Source of the DNA: 62-47 sp044463945
Lineage (GTDB): Bacteria; Pseudomonadota; Alphaproteobacteria; Rhizobiales; Xanthobacteraceae
Assembly: GCA_044463945.1 (NCBI GenBank)
Contig: JBIQLW010000021.1
Location: 1-64,000 of the forward strand
DNA: 64,000 nt
Reading direction: 5' to 3'
The translations under genes were made by a program, and so were the position numbers. Below, one piece after another: positions 1 through 8,495 of the stretch (its first letter is position 1; every line of letters starts with the position of its first letter). The notes under the pieces are model-generated. The model saw only the letters and a program-made list of their open reading frames with translations, did no database searches and was not told the DNA's origin.

Positions 1-10
1 CAGGTGCCCC

Positions 11-916
11 TTACTCGATCACCCCCAGCCAGTCCGCCGCCCCCCGCCACAGCGTATTGCGGTGCTCGCGCCGGAAAAATCCCATGTGGCCGATCTTCTT
101 CACGCCGGCGTCGGATGGCGCCACCGACACCACCTCGGGCGTGGTCGCGGTGAAGCCGGAGCACAACAGCTCCACCGCGGGGCGCGGCGCCCAGGTGTCG
201 TCGGTGAAGGCGAGCGCGCGCAGCGGCGCCTTGTAGTTGGCGAAGTTGGGCAGCGCCGCAAGCGTCGGGTCGTCGAGCAGATAGCGCTGGCTCATCACCC
301 AGCGCTTCCATTCGAGGAAGACCCCCTTCGGCAGGTCCTGCCCCAGCATCAGCCGCCCCGGCAGATAGCCGGCGAGCCGCGCCACCGGCGCGCCGACATA
401 GTTCATGAACAGATAGACGCGGTAGCGCTCCGGCGCCGGCATCAGCTTCCAGTAGGCGGCCTGCGCCGAGATCAAGAGCGCGCGGGCGACCTCGGTGTTG
501 TTCGGCAACAGCCCGAGCGCCTGACCGCCGAAGGAATGGCCGACATAATGCAGCGGCAGGTTGCCGTAGCGCTCGCGCATCCACGTCACCGCGCCGGTGA
601 CGTCTTTTGCGGCCCAGTCCGTCATCGTCGCATCGAAGCCGCGCAGCGACGGCGCCCGGCCCGCTCCCGCCGGCGGCTTCGGCCGCGAGCCGCCGATGCC
701 GCGATAGTCGTAGGTCAGGACCGCGCAGCCCTGCCGCGCGAGATAGCGCGCGAAGCCGTCGTAATAGCCGCGCGGCACCGCCGTCGCCGCGTTGATGAGC
801 ACGGCGTGGTGCTTCCTCCCGCGCGGCAGGAACAGGGTGGCGGCGAGGGCATATCCATCGGTGGCGAAAATCGAGATATCGTCGGAAAAGACGTCGTCCA
901 GCACAGCCTCGGTCAC
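11..916 (-). CDS. alpha/beta hydrolase (serine hydrolase, S33-like)
   Basis: Predicted cytoplasmic serine hydrolase of the alpha/beta fold; the substrate cannot be read from the sequence. The nucleophile elbow GHSFGG lies at residues 126-131 (Ser128). Asp240/241 in FTDDTWAP and His278 in KKIGHMGFF fit the rest of the triad. An oxyanion-type YDYRGIGGS stretch follows the second strand. The start is GTG at 916; no in-frame ATG exists near it and the upstream Shine-Dalgarno is weak, so the N-terminus is less certain than the rest. At 301 aa it is a normal length. It is transcribed away from the DAHP synthase gene and has no obvious functional link to it. Confidence 0.85.
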   Translation of the reverse strand: MTEAVLDDVFSDDISIFATDGYALAATLFLPRGRKHHAVLINAATAVPRGYYDGFARYLARQGCAVLTYDYRGIGGSRPKPPAGAGRAPSLRGFDATMTDWAAKDVTGAVTWMRERYGNLPLHYVGHSFGGQALGLLPNNTEVARALLISAQAAYWKLMPAPERYRVYLFMNYVGAPVARLAGYLPGRLMLGQDLPKGVFLEWKRWVMSQRYLLDDPTLAALPNFANYKAPLRALAFTDDTWAPRPAVELLCSGFTATTPEVVSVAPSDAGVKKIGHMGFFRREHRNTLWRGAADWLGVIE

Positions 917-1093
917 GGTCGCTTCATCGTCCTTCGATGCGTCCAGCGCGCGAAAAATCCCGCCGCCGCCGGCATTCTATAGCAAACCCTTGGTTTGAAA
1001 CGACGATTTCCAACTGGCGGGAAGCCGCATGGCTGTGTATAACCCGCCGATCCGCCCGCCAAGGACGGCGGCAGGTTTTCCCAGGAGTTGAAG

Positions 1094-2482
1094 ATGTCCG
1101 AGCGGTGGACACCCGACAGTTGGCGCAGCAAGCCGGTGGTGCAGATGCCGGCCTATCCCGATGCGAAGGCTCTGGCCGACGTCGAGGCGCAGCTTGCGAC
1201 GTTTCCGCCGCTGGTTTTTGCCGGTGAGGCGCGCAATCTGAAGAAAGCCTTGGCCCGAGTCGCAGAGGGCGAGGCGTTCCTGTTGCAGGGCGGCGACTGC
1301 GCCGAGAGCTTCGCCGAGCACGGCGCCAACAACATCCGCGACTTCTTCCGCGTGCTGCTGCAAATGGCGGTGGTGCTGACCTATGCCGGCGCGGTGCCGG
1401 TGGTGAAGGTCGGCCGCATCGCCGGCCAGTTCGCCAAGCCGCGTTCCTCGCCGGTCGAGAAGGTCGACGGCGTCGAACTGCCGAGCTATCGCGGCGACAT
1501 CATCAACGACATCGCCTTCACGCCCGAGGCACGCACCCCCGATCCGCGCCGGCAGGTGATGGCCTACCGGCAGTCGGCGGCGACGCTGAACCTGTTGCGC
1601 GCCTTCGCGACCGGCGGCTACGCCAATCTCGGCAGCGTCCACGAGTGGATGCTCGGCTTCGTCAAGGATTCCTCGCAGGCGCGGCGCTACAAGGAACTGG
1701 CCGACCGTATCTCCGACGCGCTGAACTTCATGCGCGCCTGCGGCCTCAATCTGGAAAGCCATCCGGAACTGCGCTCGACCGAGATCTACACCAGCCACGA
1801 GGCGCTGCTGCTCGGCTACGAGCAGGCGTTCACCCGCGTCGATTCCACCACCGGCGACTGGTACGCCACCTCCGGCCACATGATCTGGATCGGCGACCGC
1901 ACCCGCCAGCTCGATCACGCCCATGTCGAGTATTTCCGCGGCATCAAGAACCCGATCGGGCTGAAGTGCGGGCCATCGCTCAAGCCCGACGAACTGCTGA
2001 AGCTGATCGACGTCCTCAACCCGGACAACGAGCCCGGCCGGCTGACCCTCATCAGCCGCTTCGGCGCCGACAAGGTCTCCGACGGCCTGCCGGCGCTGGT
2101 GCGCGCGGTGAAGCGGGAAGGCCGCGTCGTGGTGTGGTCGTGCGATCCGATGCACGGCAACACCATCACCTCGACCACCGGCTACAAGACCCGGCCGTTC
2201 GACCGCATCCTCTCCGAGGTGAAGTCGTTCTTCAGCGTCCACGCGGCGGAGGGCACCTATGCCGGCGGCGTGCATCTGGAGATGACCGGGCAGGACGTCA
2301 CCGAGTGTCTCGGCGGCGCGCGGGCGATCACCGACGAGCACTTGAACGACCGCTATCACACCGTCTGCGATCCGCGCCTCAATGCCGACCAGTCGATCGA
2401 CATGGCGTTCCTGATCGCCGAACTGTTGAAGCAGGAGCGCGCCGGCAAGGCGCAGCCGTTGTCGGCGGCGGCGGGAATGTGA
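1094..2482 (+). CDS. aroG: 3-deoxy-7-phosphoheptulonate synthase, class II
   Basis: First enzyme of the shikimate pathway, condensing phosphoenolpyruvate and erythrose 4-phosphate to DAHP in the cytoplasm. The 462-residue protein is the plant-like class II type: it starts with the conserved W-PDSWR-KP-QMP pattern, and carries FLLQGGDCAESF, KPRSSP and a C-terminal GGVHLEMTGQDVTECLGG block that are hallmarks of the family. A TTG lies two codons upstream, but ATG 1094 has a CAGGAG Shine-Dalgarno at 1082-1087 with better spacing. The diacylglycerol kinase gene follows after a single base. Family assignment is secure; the symbol follows common use for class II enzymes. Confidence 0.95.
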   Translation: MSERWTPDSWRSKPVVQMPAYPDAKALADVEAQLATFPPLVFAGEARNLKKALARVAEGEAFLLQGGDCAESFAEHGANNIRDFFRVLLQMAVVLTYAGAVPVVKVGRIAGQFAKPRSSPVEKVDGVELPSYRGDIINDIAFTPEARTPDPRRQVMAYRQSAATLNLLRAFATGGYANLGSVHEWMLGFVKDSSQARRYKELADRISDALNFMRACGLNLESHPELRSTEIYTSHEALLLGYEQAFTRVDSTTGDWYATSGHMIWIGDRTRQLDHAHVEYFRGIKNPIGLKCGPSLKPDELLKLIDVLNPDNEPGRLTLISRFGADKVSDGLPALVRAVKREGRVVVWSCDPMHGNTITSTTGYKTRPFDRILSEVKSFFSVHAAEGTYAGGVHLEMTGQDVTECLGGARAITDEHLNDRYHTVCDPRLNADQSIDMAFLIAELLKQERAGKAQPLSAAAGM

Positions 2483-2483
2483 T

Positions 2484-2837
2484 GTGCTGCGCCTGTGGCG
2501 GGCGAGCGTCAATTCGTGGAACGGACTGGCGTTCGCCGCCCGCTCCGAATCCGCCGTCCGTGAGGAACTGGCGGCGCTGATCCTGTCGGTGCCGCTGGCC
2601 TGGCTGATCGGCACGACGCCGGCGCGCCGCGTCGAGATGGTGGCGGCGGTGCTGCTGCTGCTCGCCGTCGAACTGCTCAACACGGCCATCGAGAAACTGG
2701 CCGACCGCCTCACCATCGACCACGATCCGCAGATCGGCCGGGTCAAGGACATCGCCTCGGCGGCGGTCGGCGTCGCGCTGCTGATCGCCGCGCTGGTGTG
2801 GCTGGTCGCGCTTGGCGAACGTCTGGGCTTGATCTGA
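2484..2837 (+). CDS. dgkA: diacylglycerol kinase (prokaryotic DgkA)
   Basis: Small integral membrane kinase that phosphorylates diacylglycerol to phosphatidic acid, recycling lipid head-group turnover products. The 117-residue protein has the family layout: N-terminal amphipathic region with NSWNGLAFAARSESAVREEL, then three membrane helices. The signature VELLNTAIEKLADR, with the acidic and Asn residues of the active site, is intact. The start is GTG at 2484, one base after the stop of the DAHP synthase gene, so it is probably translated by coupling. The pairing with aromatic amino acid synthesis has no evident metabolic meaning. Confidence 0.93.
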   Translation: MLRLWRASVNSWNGLAFAARSESAVREELAALILSVPLAWLIGTTPARRVEMVAAVLLLLAVELLNTAIEKLADRLTIDHDPQIGRVKDIASAAVGVALLIAALVWLVALGERLGLI

Positions 2838-2890
2838 GAGCTGAATGAGTTGGAGCGTTTTATCCCGAAGCGGAAACACCTTGAAGCGTC

Positions 2891-2913
2891 ATCGCCGGGC
2901 TTGACCCGGCGAT
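2891..2913. repeat. REP-like palindrome
   Basis: Perfect inverted repeat with 9-bp arms (ATCGCCGGG at 2891-2899 and its complement at 2905-2913) around CTTGA. This is the type of GGGC-TTGA-CCCG palindrome commonly scattered between genes in Bradyrhizobium relatives. It lies between dgkA and nadE, 54 bases past the dgkA stop, and may act as a 3' hairpin. Confidence 0.7.
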
Positions 2914-2930
2914 CCATCCCCCTCCCTTTA

Positions 2931-2956
2931 GCCCTCCCCCGCTTGCGGGGGAGGGC
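2931..2956. repeat. perfect 12-bp-stem GC hairpin
   Basis: Inverted repeat with 12-bp perfect arms, GCCCTCCCCCGC at 2931-2942 and its complement at 2945-2956, separated by only TT. No T-run follows, so it is not a classical intrinsic terminator. The same C-rich/G-rich palindrome followed by a GCGGATCA-type tail recurs in worn form near 6373-6410, so it is a dispersed repeat. Confidence 0.75.
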
Positions 2957-3040
2957 AGGGTGGGGGCGATACGCGGATCAAGCCCGCGCACGACGGCGGG
3001 GAATCCGTCAAAAACAGAAAGCCGCGAGACAGGTGAGTTG

Positions 3041-4786
3041 ATGACGACCGAATTCCGCATCACGCTGGCGCAACTCAATCCGACCGTCGGCGATATTCCC
3101 GGCAACGCCGAAAAGGCGCGCGCGGCGCGGGCGCGCGCGGCGGCCGAGCGCGCCGACCTCGTGGTGTTGCCCGAATTGTTCATCGCCGGCTATCCGCCGG
3201 AAGATCTGGTGCTGAAGCCGGCGTTTCAGGCCGCCTGCCGCGCGGCAATCGAGGACCTTGCGCGCGAGAGCGCGAATGGTCCGGCGATGCTGATCGGCAC
3301 GCCGTGGGTCGATGGCGGCCGCCTCTACAACGCCTGTGCGCTGCTGGCGGACGGCCGCATCGCGGCGCTGCGGTACAAGGTCAACCTGCCGAACTATGGC
3401 GTGTTCGACGAGAAGCGGGTGTTCGCACGCGGCCCCGTGGCGGGGCCGGTGACGGTCGGCGGCGTGCGGATCGGCGTGCCGATCTGCGAGGACACCTGGC
3501 TGGAGGAATCGGCGGACTACGAGAACGTCGTCGAATGCCTCGCTGAGACCGGCGCGGAAATTCTGGTGGTGCCGAACGGCTCGCCCTACGCCAAGGGCAA
3601 GACCGACATGCGGCTGTCGATCTCGGTGGCGCGGGTCACCGAAAGCGAACTGCCGCTGGTCTATCTCAATCAGGTCGGCGGGCAGGACGAACTGGTGTTC
3701 GACGGCGCGTCCTTCGCGCTCAACACCGACCGCTCGCTCGCGGCGCAACTGCCGGCCTTCGTCGAAAGCATCACCACGCTGACCTTCACCAAGGGCGCGG
3801 ACGGGTGGCGCTGCAATGGGCCGGTCGCGACGCTGCCAGACGACGACAAGGCGGACTACGCCGCCTGCGTGCTGGGCCTGCGCGACTATGTCGGCAAGAA
3901 CGGCTTTCCCGGCGTGCTGATGGGCGTCTCCGGCGGCATCGATTCCGCACTGTGCGCGGCGATCGCCGTCGATGCGCTGGGCGCGGAGCGCGTGCGCGGC
4001 GTCATGCTGCCGTTCAAGTACACCGCGCAGGTGTCGCTTGACGACGCGGCGAAACTGGCGAAGGCGCTCGGCATCCGCTACGAGGTGCTGCCGATCGCGG
4101 AGGCCGTCAACGGCTTCGAGTCGATCCTCGCCGAACCGTTCAAGGGCCTGCCGCGCGACATCACCGAGGAGAATTTGCAGGCGCGCACCCGCGGCACGCT
4201 GTTGATGGCGCTGTCCAACAAGCTAGGCGCGATGGTGGTGACCACCGGCAACAAGTCGGAGATGTCGGTCGGCTACGCCACGCTGTATGGCGACATGAAC
4301 GGCGGCTTCAATCCGATCAAGGACATCTACAAGACCGAGGTGTTCCGTTTGTCTCGCTTGCGCAATGCGTGGAAGCCCGACGGCGCGCTGGGGCCGTCCG
4401 GCGAGGTGATCCCCGAGAACATCATCGTGCGTCCGCCGACTGCCGAGTTGCGCGACAACCAGACCGATCAGGACTCGCTGCCGCCTTACGAAGTGCTCGA
4501 CGCCATCCTCGAACGGCTGGTGGAGCGCGAGCAGCCGCTGGCGGACATCGTCGCCGCCGGCTTCGACCGCGACACCGTGGCGCGCATCGACCGGCTTCTG
4601 AACATCGCCGAATACAAGCGCCGGCAGGCCGCGCCGGGCGTCAAGGTGACGCGCAAGAACTTTGGCCGTGATCGCCGCTACCCGATCACCAACCGCTTCC
4701 GCGATTCAGGCCGGCCGCTGCCCGCCGCCGACGACAGCCTGCTGCCACGCCCCGGCCGCGCCTCGACCGCGGTGTTCGAGGGCTGA
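3041..4786 (+). CDS. nadE: glutamine-dependent NAD(+) synthetase
   Basis: Last step of NAD synthesis: ATP-dependent amidation of nicotinic acid adenine dinucleotide with ammonia from glutamine. The 581-residue protein has an N-terminal nitrilase-type glutaminase domain with the triad Glu45 (LPELF), Lys113 (RYKVNLP) and Cys149 (PICEDTW). A C-terminal synthetase domain follows, with the P-loop SGGIDS near residue 295 and TTGNKSE further on. ATG 3041 is chosen because AGGTGAG lies just upstream and the Glu-Phe-Arg start matches the family; an open frame extends further 5' only through repeat DNA. Single-gene unit flanked by repeats. Confidence 0.96.
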   Translation: MTTEFRITLAQLNPTVGDIPGNAEKARAARARAAAERADLVVLPELFIAGYPPEDLVLKPAFQAACRAAIEDLARESANGPAMLIGTPWVDGGRLYNACALLADGRIAALRYKVNLPNYGVFDEKRVFARGPVAGPVTVGGVRIGVPICEDTWLEESADYENVVECLAETGAEILVVPNGSPYAKGKTDMRLSISVARVTESELPLVYLNQVGGQDELVFDGASFALNTDRSLAAQLPAFVESITTLTFTKGADGWRCNGPVATLPDDDKADYAACVLGLRDYVGKNGFPGVLMGVSGGIDSALCAAIAVDALGAERVRGVMLPFKYTAQVSLDDAAKLAKALGIRYEVLPIAEAVNGFESILAEPFKGLPRDITEENLQARTRGTLLMALSNKLGAMVVTTGNKSEMSVGYATLYGDMNGGFNPIKDIYKTEVFRLSRLRNAWKPDGALGPSGEVIPENIIVRPPTAELRDNQTDQDSLPPYEVLDAILERLVEREQPLADIVAAGFDRDTVARIDRLLNIAEYKRRQAAPGVKVTRKNFGRDRRYPITNRFRDSGRPLPAADDSLLPRPGRASTAVFEG

Positions 4787-4839
4787 CGCTATTCGCCGTC
4801 GTCATTCCGGGATGCGCGATAGCGTCAATCCTGAGTGTC

Positions 4840-4971
4840 TGACCGGAAACGAGGCGTCATCGTCCGCGAAGGCGGACGATTCAGTAATCGTGGCGATTGC
4901 GTGGGAAATTTGATCCGACATGGGATACTGGATACTCCGCGTTCGCGGAGCATGACGGCTCTCGTGTTGCA
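4840..4971. repeat. dispersed intergenic repeat, copy A
   Basis: One of three copies in this window of a repeat of about 130 bp (others at 12202-12328 and 23481-23615). It opens with a conserved GGAAA(C)GAGGCGTCAT segment and holds two hairpins: CGTCCGC-GAAG-GCGGACG at 4861-4878 and CTCCGC-GTTC-GCGGAG near the 3' end. It ends with CATGACGG-type sequence and CGTGTTGCA. It lies between the convergent ends of nadE and the DUF2865 gene. Confidence 0.85.
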
Positions 4972-5053
4972 GACTCACTCTGAAAGTGAGTTTCCGGTCG
5001 AACGCTCAATGCCGTCGCGCAGACCTCAACTCATCATGCCTTGACGCGCCCCG

Positions 5054-6184
5054 TCACCGCTTTTGCAGGAAGGTCGGGCCGACGTTGCGGATGGTGCCGC
5101 TCTTGCTCGCGTCGGATGCGTCAGGCTTGGCCTGATCCGCCGCGTCGCCCTCGGTGCCGCCGGCTTGCGGCGCGGCGGCCGCGCCCTTCTTCTGCGGCTT
5201 GGGCTGCGACATCTTCTTGGCGCGGTCCTCGGTGACGATGATGTCGCCCTGATGCAGCGACGCCTTGTCGTCGAGGTGCTTGAGCGCCTGCGACCACGTC
5301 TCGCCGTTGGCCTTGCAGGTGCAGTTGGGATCGAAGGTCTGCCGGTAACGGAACGCGGCGGGCAGCGAGGTGTAGGGCTGGCCCGAGATCGACACCGCCT
5401 GATTCATGTCCTCGCCGGGATTGCGATAGGTGTAGAGGTTGGCGTCCGCCGCCGGGCACTGGTTCTTGCAGGTCCGCTCGTCGTCGGCGAAGCGGCTCTG
5501 CACGGTCGCGAACGAGATCGGGAAGTAATAGCCGTCGCAGCTTCGCACGCAGACCGTGCGATAGGTGCCGGACGGCGCGCCGGGCGGGGGCGCCAGGTTG
5601 GGATCGACCTGGGGCTGGCTCTGACCGCCGCCGAACAGGTTTTCGAAGAAGCCGCCGGGGCCGCGCGGGGCGTTGGCGTATTGCGGGCCGCAGTTGTTCT
5701 GCGCCAGCGCCGCCAGCACCGAGCGGCGCTGCATGTCGCGCTCGCCGCCGCCGCCACCGCGCAGCCGCTCCAGGCTGCTGACGATCTGGTCGAGGTTGGC
5801 GCGCATCTGCTGGATCTGGTTGTTGACCGGCCCGCACTGGGCCGACTGCCCGTTGAACAGCGAGAAGAAGCCGGAACTGTCGCAGCCCATCCGCTTGGCC
5901 TGAAGGGTGACGCGGTCGAGTTCGTGCTGCTGCCGGTTGGCGGCGTCCTCGTAGCGGCGGATCTGGTCGGCGCGGGCGGGGTCGCCGCCGCCGCGGTCGA
6001 TGCCGGCGAGCTGCGCCTCAAGCCGCGCGCACAGGGGATTGCCGGGCGCGGCCGGCTGCGGCTGGCCGTAATAGCCTTGCGCCAGCGCCTCGCCGCTCAG
6101 CGCTGCGACAACGACGACAGTTGCGGGAAGCGTGCCGGCCAGCACCCGGCGAATGGCGGAAACAGTCAGGGATTCGAGCATCAT
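5054..6184 (-). CDS. secreted DUF2865-domain protein, cysteine-rich
   Basis: Protein of unknown function matching the alphaproteobacterial DUF2865 family. It begins with a signal-peptide-like stretch ending near ALAQ (residue about 36), so export to the periplasm is expected. A Gln/Arg-rich predicted helical region (about 50-160) is followed by a Gly-rich linker (GGGGGERDMQRRS). A conserved cysteine core comes next: CVRSCDGYYFPISF, CKNQCPA and CTCKANGETW. The low-complexity Lys/Ala/Asp tail ends in GPTFLQKR. Ten cysteines are present, suggesting disulfides. Two adjacent ATGs (6184, 6181) could serve as start. A structural or peptidoglycan-associated role is possible but not shown. Confidence 0.85.
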   Translation of the reverse strand: MMLESLTVSAIRRVLAGTLPATVVVVAALSGEALAQGYYGQPQPAAPGNPLCARLEAQLAGIDRGGGDPARADQIRRYEDAANRQQHELDRVTLQAKRMGCDSSGFFSLFNGQSAQCGPVNNQIQQMRANLDQIVSSLERLRGGGGGERDMQRRSVLAALAQNNCGPQYANAPRGPGGFFENLFGGGQSQPQVDPNLAPPPGAPSGTYRTVCVRSCDGYYFPISFATVQSRFADDERTCKNQCPAADANLYTYRNPGEDMNQAVSISGQPYTSLPAAFRYRQTFDPNCTCKANGETWSQALKHLDDKASLHQGDIIVTEDRAKKMSQPKPQKKGAAAAPQAGGTEGDAADQAKPDASDASKSGTIRNVGPTFLQKR

Positions 6185-6372
6185 CCAGTCAATTGAGCCA
6201 TTTCGGTCGAGGGGAAGGTCGGCCGCACGCGAATCGCCAAGCCCTTAATTGCAAAGCCCTTATAGCATCGCAAGGCGATGGGCAGGGCGTTCCGTGCCGC
6301 AGGCCGCCGCGGCACGGCGATCACCCTCCCACTGTCGCGTCGTTCCAAGGCGCGAGTATGGCGATCCCTTTA

Positions 6373-6410
6373 TCCTCCCCCGTTGGCGGGGCAGGGCGAT
6401 GCGCGGATCA
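6373..6410. repeat. degenerate C-rich/G-rich palindromic repeat
   Basis: CCTCCCCCG-TT-GGCGGGG-type imperfect palindrome followed by GCGATGCGCGGATCA. It matches the longer intact palindrome and tail at 2931-2980 (GCGATACGCGGATCA), so it is a worn second copy of the same dispersed element. It ends just before the stop codon of the 108-aa secreted protein gene. Confidence 0.6.
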
Positions 6411-6413
6411 GGT

Positions 6414-6740
6414 CTAGCGCTGGCAGGTGATGGCGATGAACTGGGCGCAACCGCTGCCGTGGCACGAGCCGGCGGTGGATTGCGGCACCGAGCCGGTGAT
6501 CTCGTCGGGATCGACGCGGCGGAACGCGGTCGCCTCGGTGAATTCGCGGGCCTGGCAATAGGAGCGGGCCGCCGGCGCGCCGCAGGTCTCGCCCTTGGCG
6601 AGGCATTCGTCGATGCCGTAACCGTCCGACTGGCTGGCGATGATGAAGACCCGGTTGTCCGCCGCTGCCGGCGCGGCGGAGAGGGTGGCGACGACGGCCA
6701 AGGCAACCAGCGAGGCAAGCAAGGCGGGGACGGATTTCAT
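6414..6740 (-). CDS. small secreted cysteine-rich protein, function unknown
   Basis: I do not recognise a named family. The 108-residue product starts with a clear signal peptide (MKSVPALLASLVALA, cleavage likely after APAAA near residue 27). The mature part is short, with six cysteines (DEC, ETC, SYC, SC, GC, TC), an even number that fits three disulfides in the periplasm. The sequence FIIASQSDGYGIDECLAKGETCG looks like a compact conserved module. It is monocistronic, downstream of a region with a TTAA-type palindrome. Coding is supported by the signal peptide and the codon pattern, not by a known homologue. Confidence 0.75.
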   Translation of the reverse strand: MKSVPALLASLVALAVVATLSAAPAAADNRVFIIASQSDGYGIDECLAKGETCGAPAARSYCQAREFTEATAFRRVDPDEITGSVPQSTAGSCHGSGCAQFIAITCQR

Positions 6741-7064
6741 GGCGCACCGGGCAGGACAGGATCAGGACATCCCTACGCCCGAAAGGTTAAAAATGATTAA
6801 CCATGGCGGGGCGGGACATGCGAAATCGTGTCGGTGCAGGGACTTGACGCGGTCCCCCGGTCTGGCCCATGGTGCTTCGATGTACAGCCTCCTGACCGAT
6901 CGTGGCATTTGCCGCGGGATTATTAGCTAGCGGTTCCGCTGGCTGAGGCTGTCTTTTCTCATCGTCTCACATGAGCGGACGCCCGGCCCGAGGGACCGCG
7001 TGCCTTTGGTTACGCGCCGCCGCTGTCGCGCCGGCCGGCTTTTTCGCTTGTGGATTGAAGACCG
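6741..7064. other. non-coding gap upstream of cysS, divergent control region
   Basis: 324 bases without a convincing gene, between the divergent secreted-protein gene and cysS. It holds the GGTTAA/TTAACC palindrome at 6785-6802 and a hairpin at 6925-6944 (AGCTAGCGG-TT-CCGCTGGCT, one G-T pair) followed 6 bases later by TCTTTTCTC. A GCCGGCCGGC-TTTTTC stretch lies close to cysS. No T-box or known riboswitch pattern was seen. Confidence 0.5.
6785..6802. promoter_or_regulatory. TTAA palindrome upstream of secreted-protein gene
   Basis: Perfect inverted repeat GGTTAA-N6-TTAACC, 45 bases upstream of the start of the 108-aa secreted protein. The TTAA halves are six rather than seven bases apart, so it is not a standard CtrA box. 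It is AT-rich in a GC-rich region, which makes a protein-binding site plausible. The regulator is unknown. Confidence 0.4.
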
Positions 7065-8495
7065 ATGGAACTTCGCCTTTACAATACCCTGTCGAAGGAC
7101 AAGCAGCCGTTCCGGCCGCTCGATCCCAAGCACGTGCGGATGTATGTCTGCGGGCCGACGGTCTACGACTTCGCCCACATCGGCAACGCCCGCCCCGTGA
7201 TCGTGTTCGACGTGCTGTTTCGCCTGCTGCGGCACGTCTACGGCGCGGACCACGTCACTTACGTCCGCAACATCACCGACGTTGACGACAAGATCAATGC
7301 GCGCGCGGCGCGCGACTTTCCCGACCTGCCGCTCAACGCGGCGATCCGCAAGGTCACCGAGGACACCGAAGCGCAGTTTCACGCCGACGTCGATGCGCTG
7401 GGCTGCCTGCGCCCGAGCGTCGAGCCGCGCGCCACCGAGCACATCCCGGAGATGCGCGCCATCATCGAGAAGCTGATCGCGGGCCGCCACGCCTATGTCG
7501 AGCAGGATCATGTCCTGTTCGCCGTCGCCTCGATGAAGACCTACGGACACCTCGCGCGCCGCTCGCTCGACGAGATGCTGGCGGGCGCGCGCGTCGATGT
7601 CGCGCCCTACAAGCGCGACGCCATGGACTTCGTGCTGTGGAAGCCGTCGAAGCCGGGCGAGCCGTCATGGCCGTCGCCGGCCGGCATCGCGGTGGAAGGG
7701 CGGCCGGGCTGGCACCTCGAATGCTCTGCCATGGCGTGGAAGCACCTCGGCGAGCAGTTCGACATTCACGGCGGCGGCATCGATCTGGTGTTTCCGCATC
7801 ACGAGAACGAGCTGGCGCAGAGCTGCTGCGCCTTCCACCACGACCGCATGGCCAATGTGTGGATGCACAACGGCTTCCTTCAGGTCGAGGGCGAGAAGAT
7901 GTCGAAGTCGCTCGGCAACTTCGTCACCATCCGCGACCTGCTGGCGACGACGACGTTCGGAGCCAGCAAGTGGCATGGCGCGGTGCTGCGTCTGGCGATG
8001 CTGATGACGCACTACCGCCAGCCGATCGACTGGACCGTCGAGCGGCTGGTCGAGGTCCGCAGGGCGCTGACCGACTGGATCGCCGTCGCGGCGGGCGCTG
8101 CGCCGTCCGCCACCGTTTTGCCGCAAGAATCCCTCGACGTTCTGGCCGACGATCTGAATACGCCGGGCGTCGTCGCGATGCTCCATGCGTTTCATCGCGA
8201 AGCCAGAGGCGGAAGCGCCGAGGCGGCCGCAAGTCTGCACAACACGCTGCGCTTCCTCGGCGTCTGGAATGGCGAGACGCCGGACGAGATCGCGAACTAC
8301 GGACTGGATGCCCGCGATCTGCCGAGCCGCGAGGAGATCGACGGCTACATCGCCGAACGCGCCGCCGCGCGCGCGGCGAAGAACTGGGCGGAGTCCGATC
8401 GCATCCGCGACCAACTCGCAGCCCAGGGTATCGTGCTCAAGGACGGCAAGGACGCCGACGGCAAGCCGGTGACGACATGGGAGGTGGCGCGATGA
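7065..8495 (+). CDS. cysS: cysteinyl-tRNA synthetase
   Basis: Class I aminoacyl-tRNA synthetase that charges tRNA-Cys. The 476-residue protein has the CysS start, with zinc ligand Cys29 in YVCGPTVYD, the HIGH-type motif HIGN at 38-41, WHLECS and the zinc-binding HHENE pattern. KMSKS follows near residue 278. The C-terminal DALR-type helical domain is intact up to TTWEVAR. ATG 7065 gives the canonical MELRLYNTL start. It is the first gene of a string in which each next start overlaps or nearly overlaps the previous stop (37-aa peptide, GNAT, cimA, VOC protein). Confidence 0.97.
   Translation: MELRLYNTLSKDKQPFRPLDPKHVRMYVCGPTVYDFAHIGNARPVIVFDVLFRLLRHVYGADHVTYVRNITDVDDKINARAARDFPDLPLNAAIRKVTEDTEAQFHADVDALGCLRPSVEPRATEHIPEMRAIIEKLIAGRHAYVEQDHVLFAVASMKTYGHLARRSLDEMLAGARVDVAPYKRDAMDFVLWKPSKPGEPSWPSPAGIAVEGRPGWHLECSAMAWKHLGEQFDIHGGGIDLVFPHHENELAQSCCAFHHDRMANVWMHNGFLQVEGEKMSKSLGNFVTIRDLLATTTFGASKWHGAVLRLAMLMTHYRQPIDWTVERLVEVRRALTDWIAVAAGAAPSATVLPQESLDVLADDLNTPGVVAMLHAFHREARGGSAEAAASLHNTLRFLGVWNGETPDEIANYGLDARDLPSREEIDGYIAERAAARAAKNWAESDRIRDQLAAQGIVLKDGKDADGKPVTTWEVAR

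Noticed and set aside
977..2917. Long open frame antisense to the DAHP synthase and dgkA genes
   Set aside because: High GC produces long antisense frames; the translation is rich in Arg, His and Gly with no domain, while the plus-strand genes carry complete catalytic motifs.
6741..7064. Riboswitch or T-box in front of cysS
   Set aside because: A hairpin and T-rich stretch exist, but no T-box specifier, conserved T-box sequence or known riboswitch core could be recognised.
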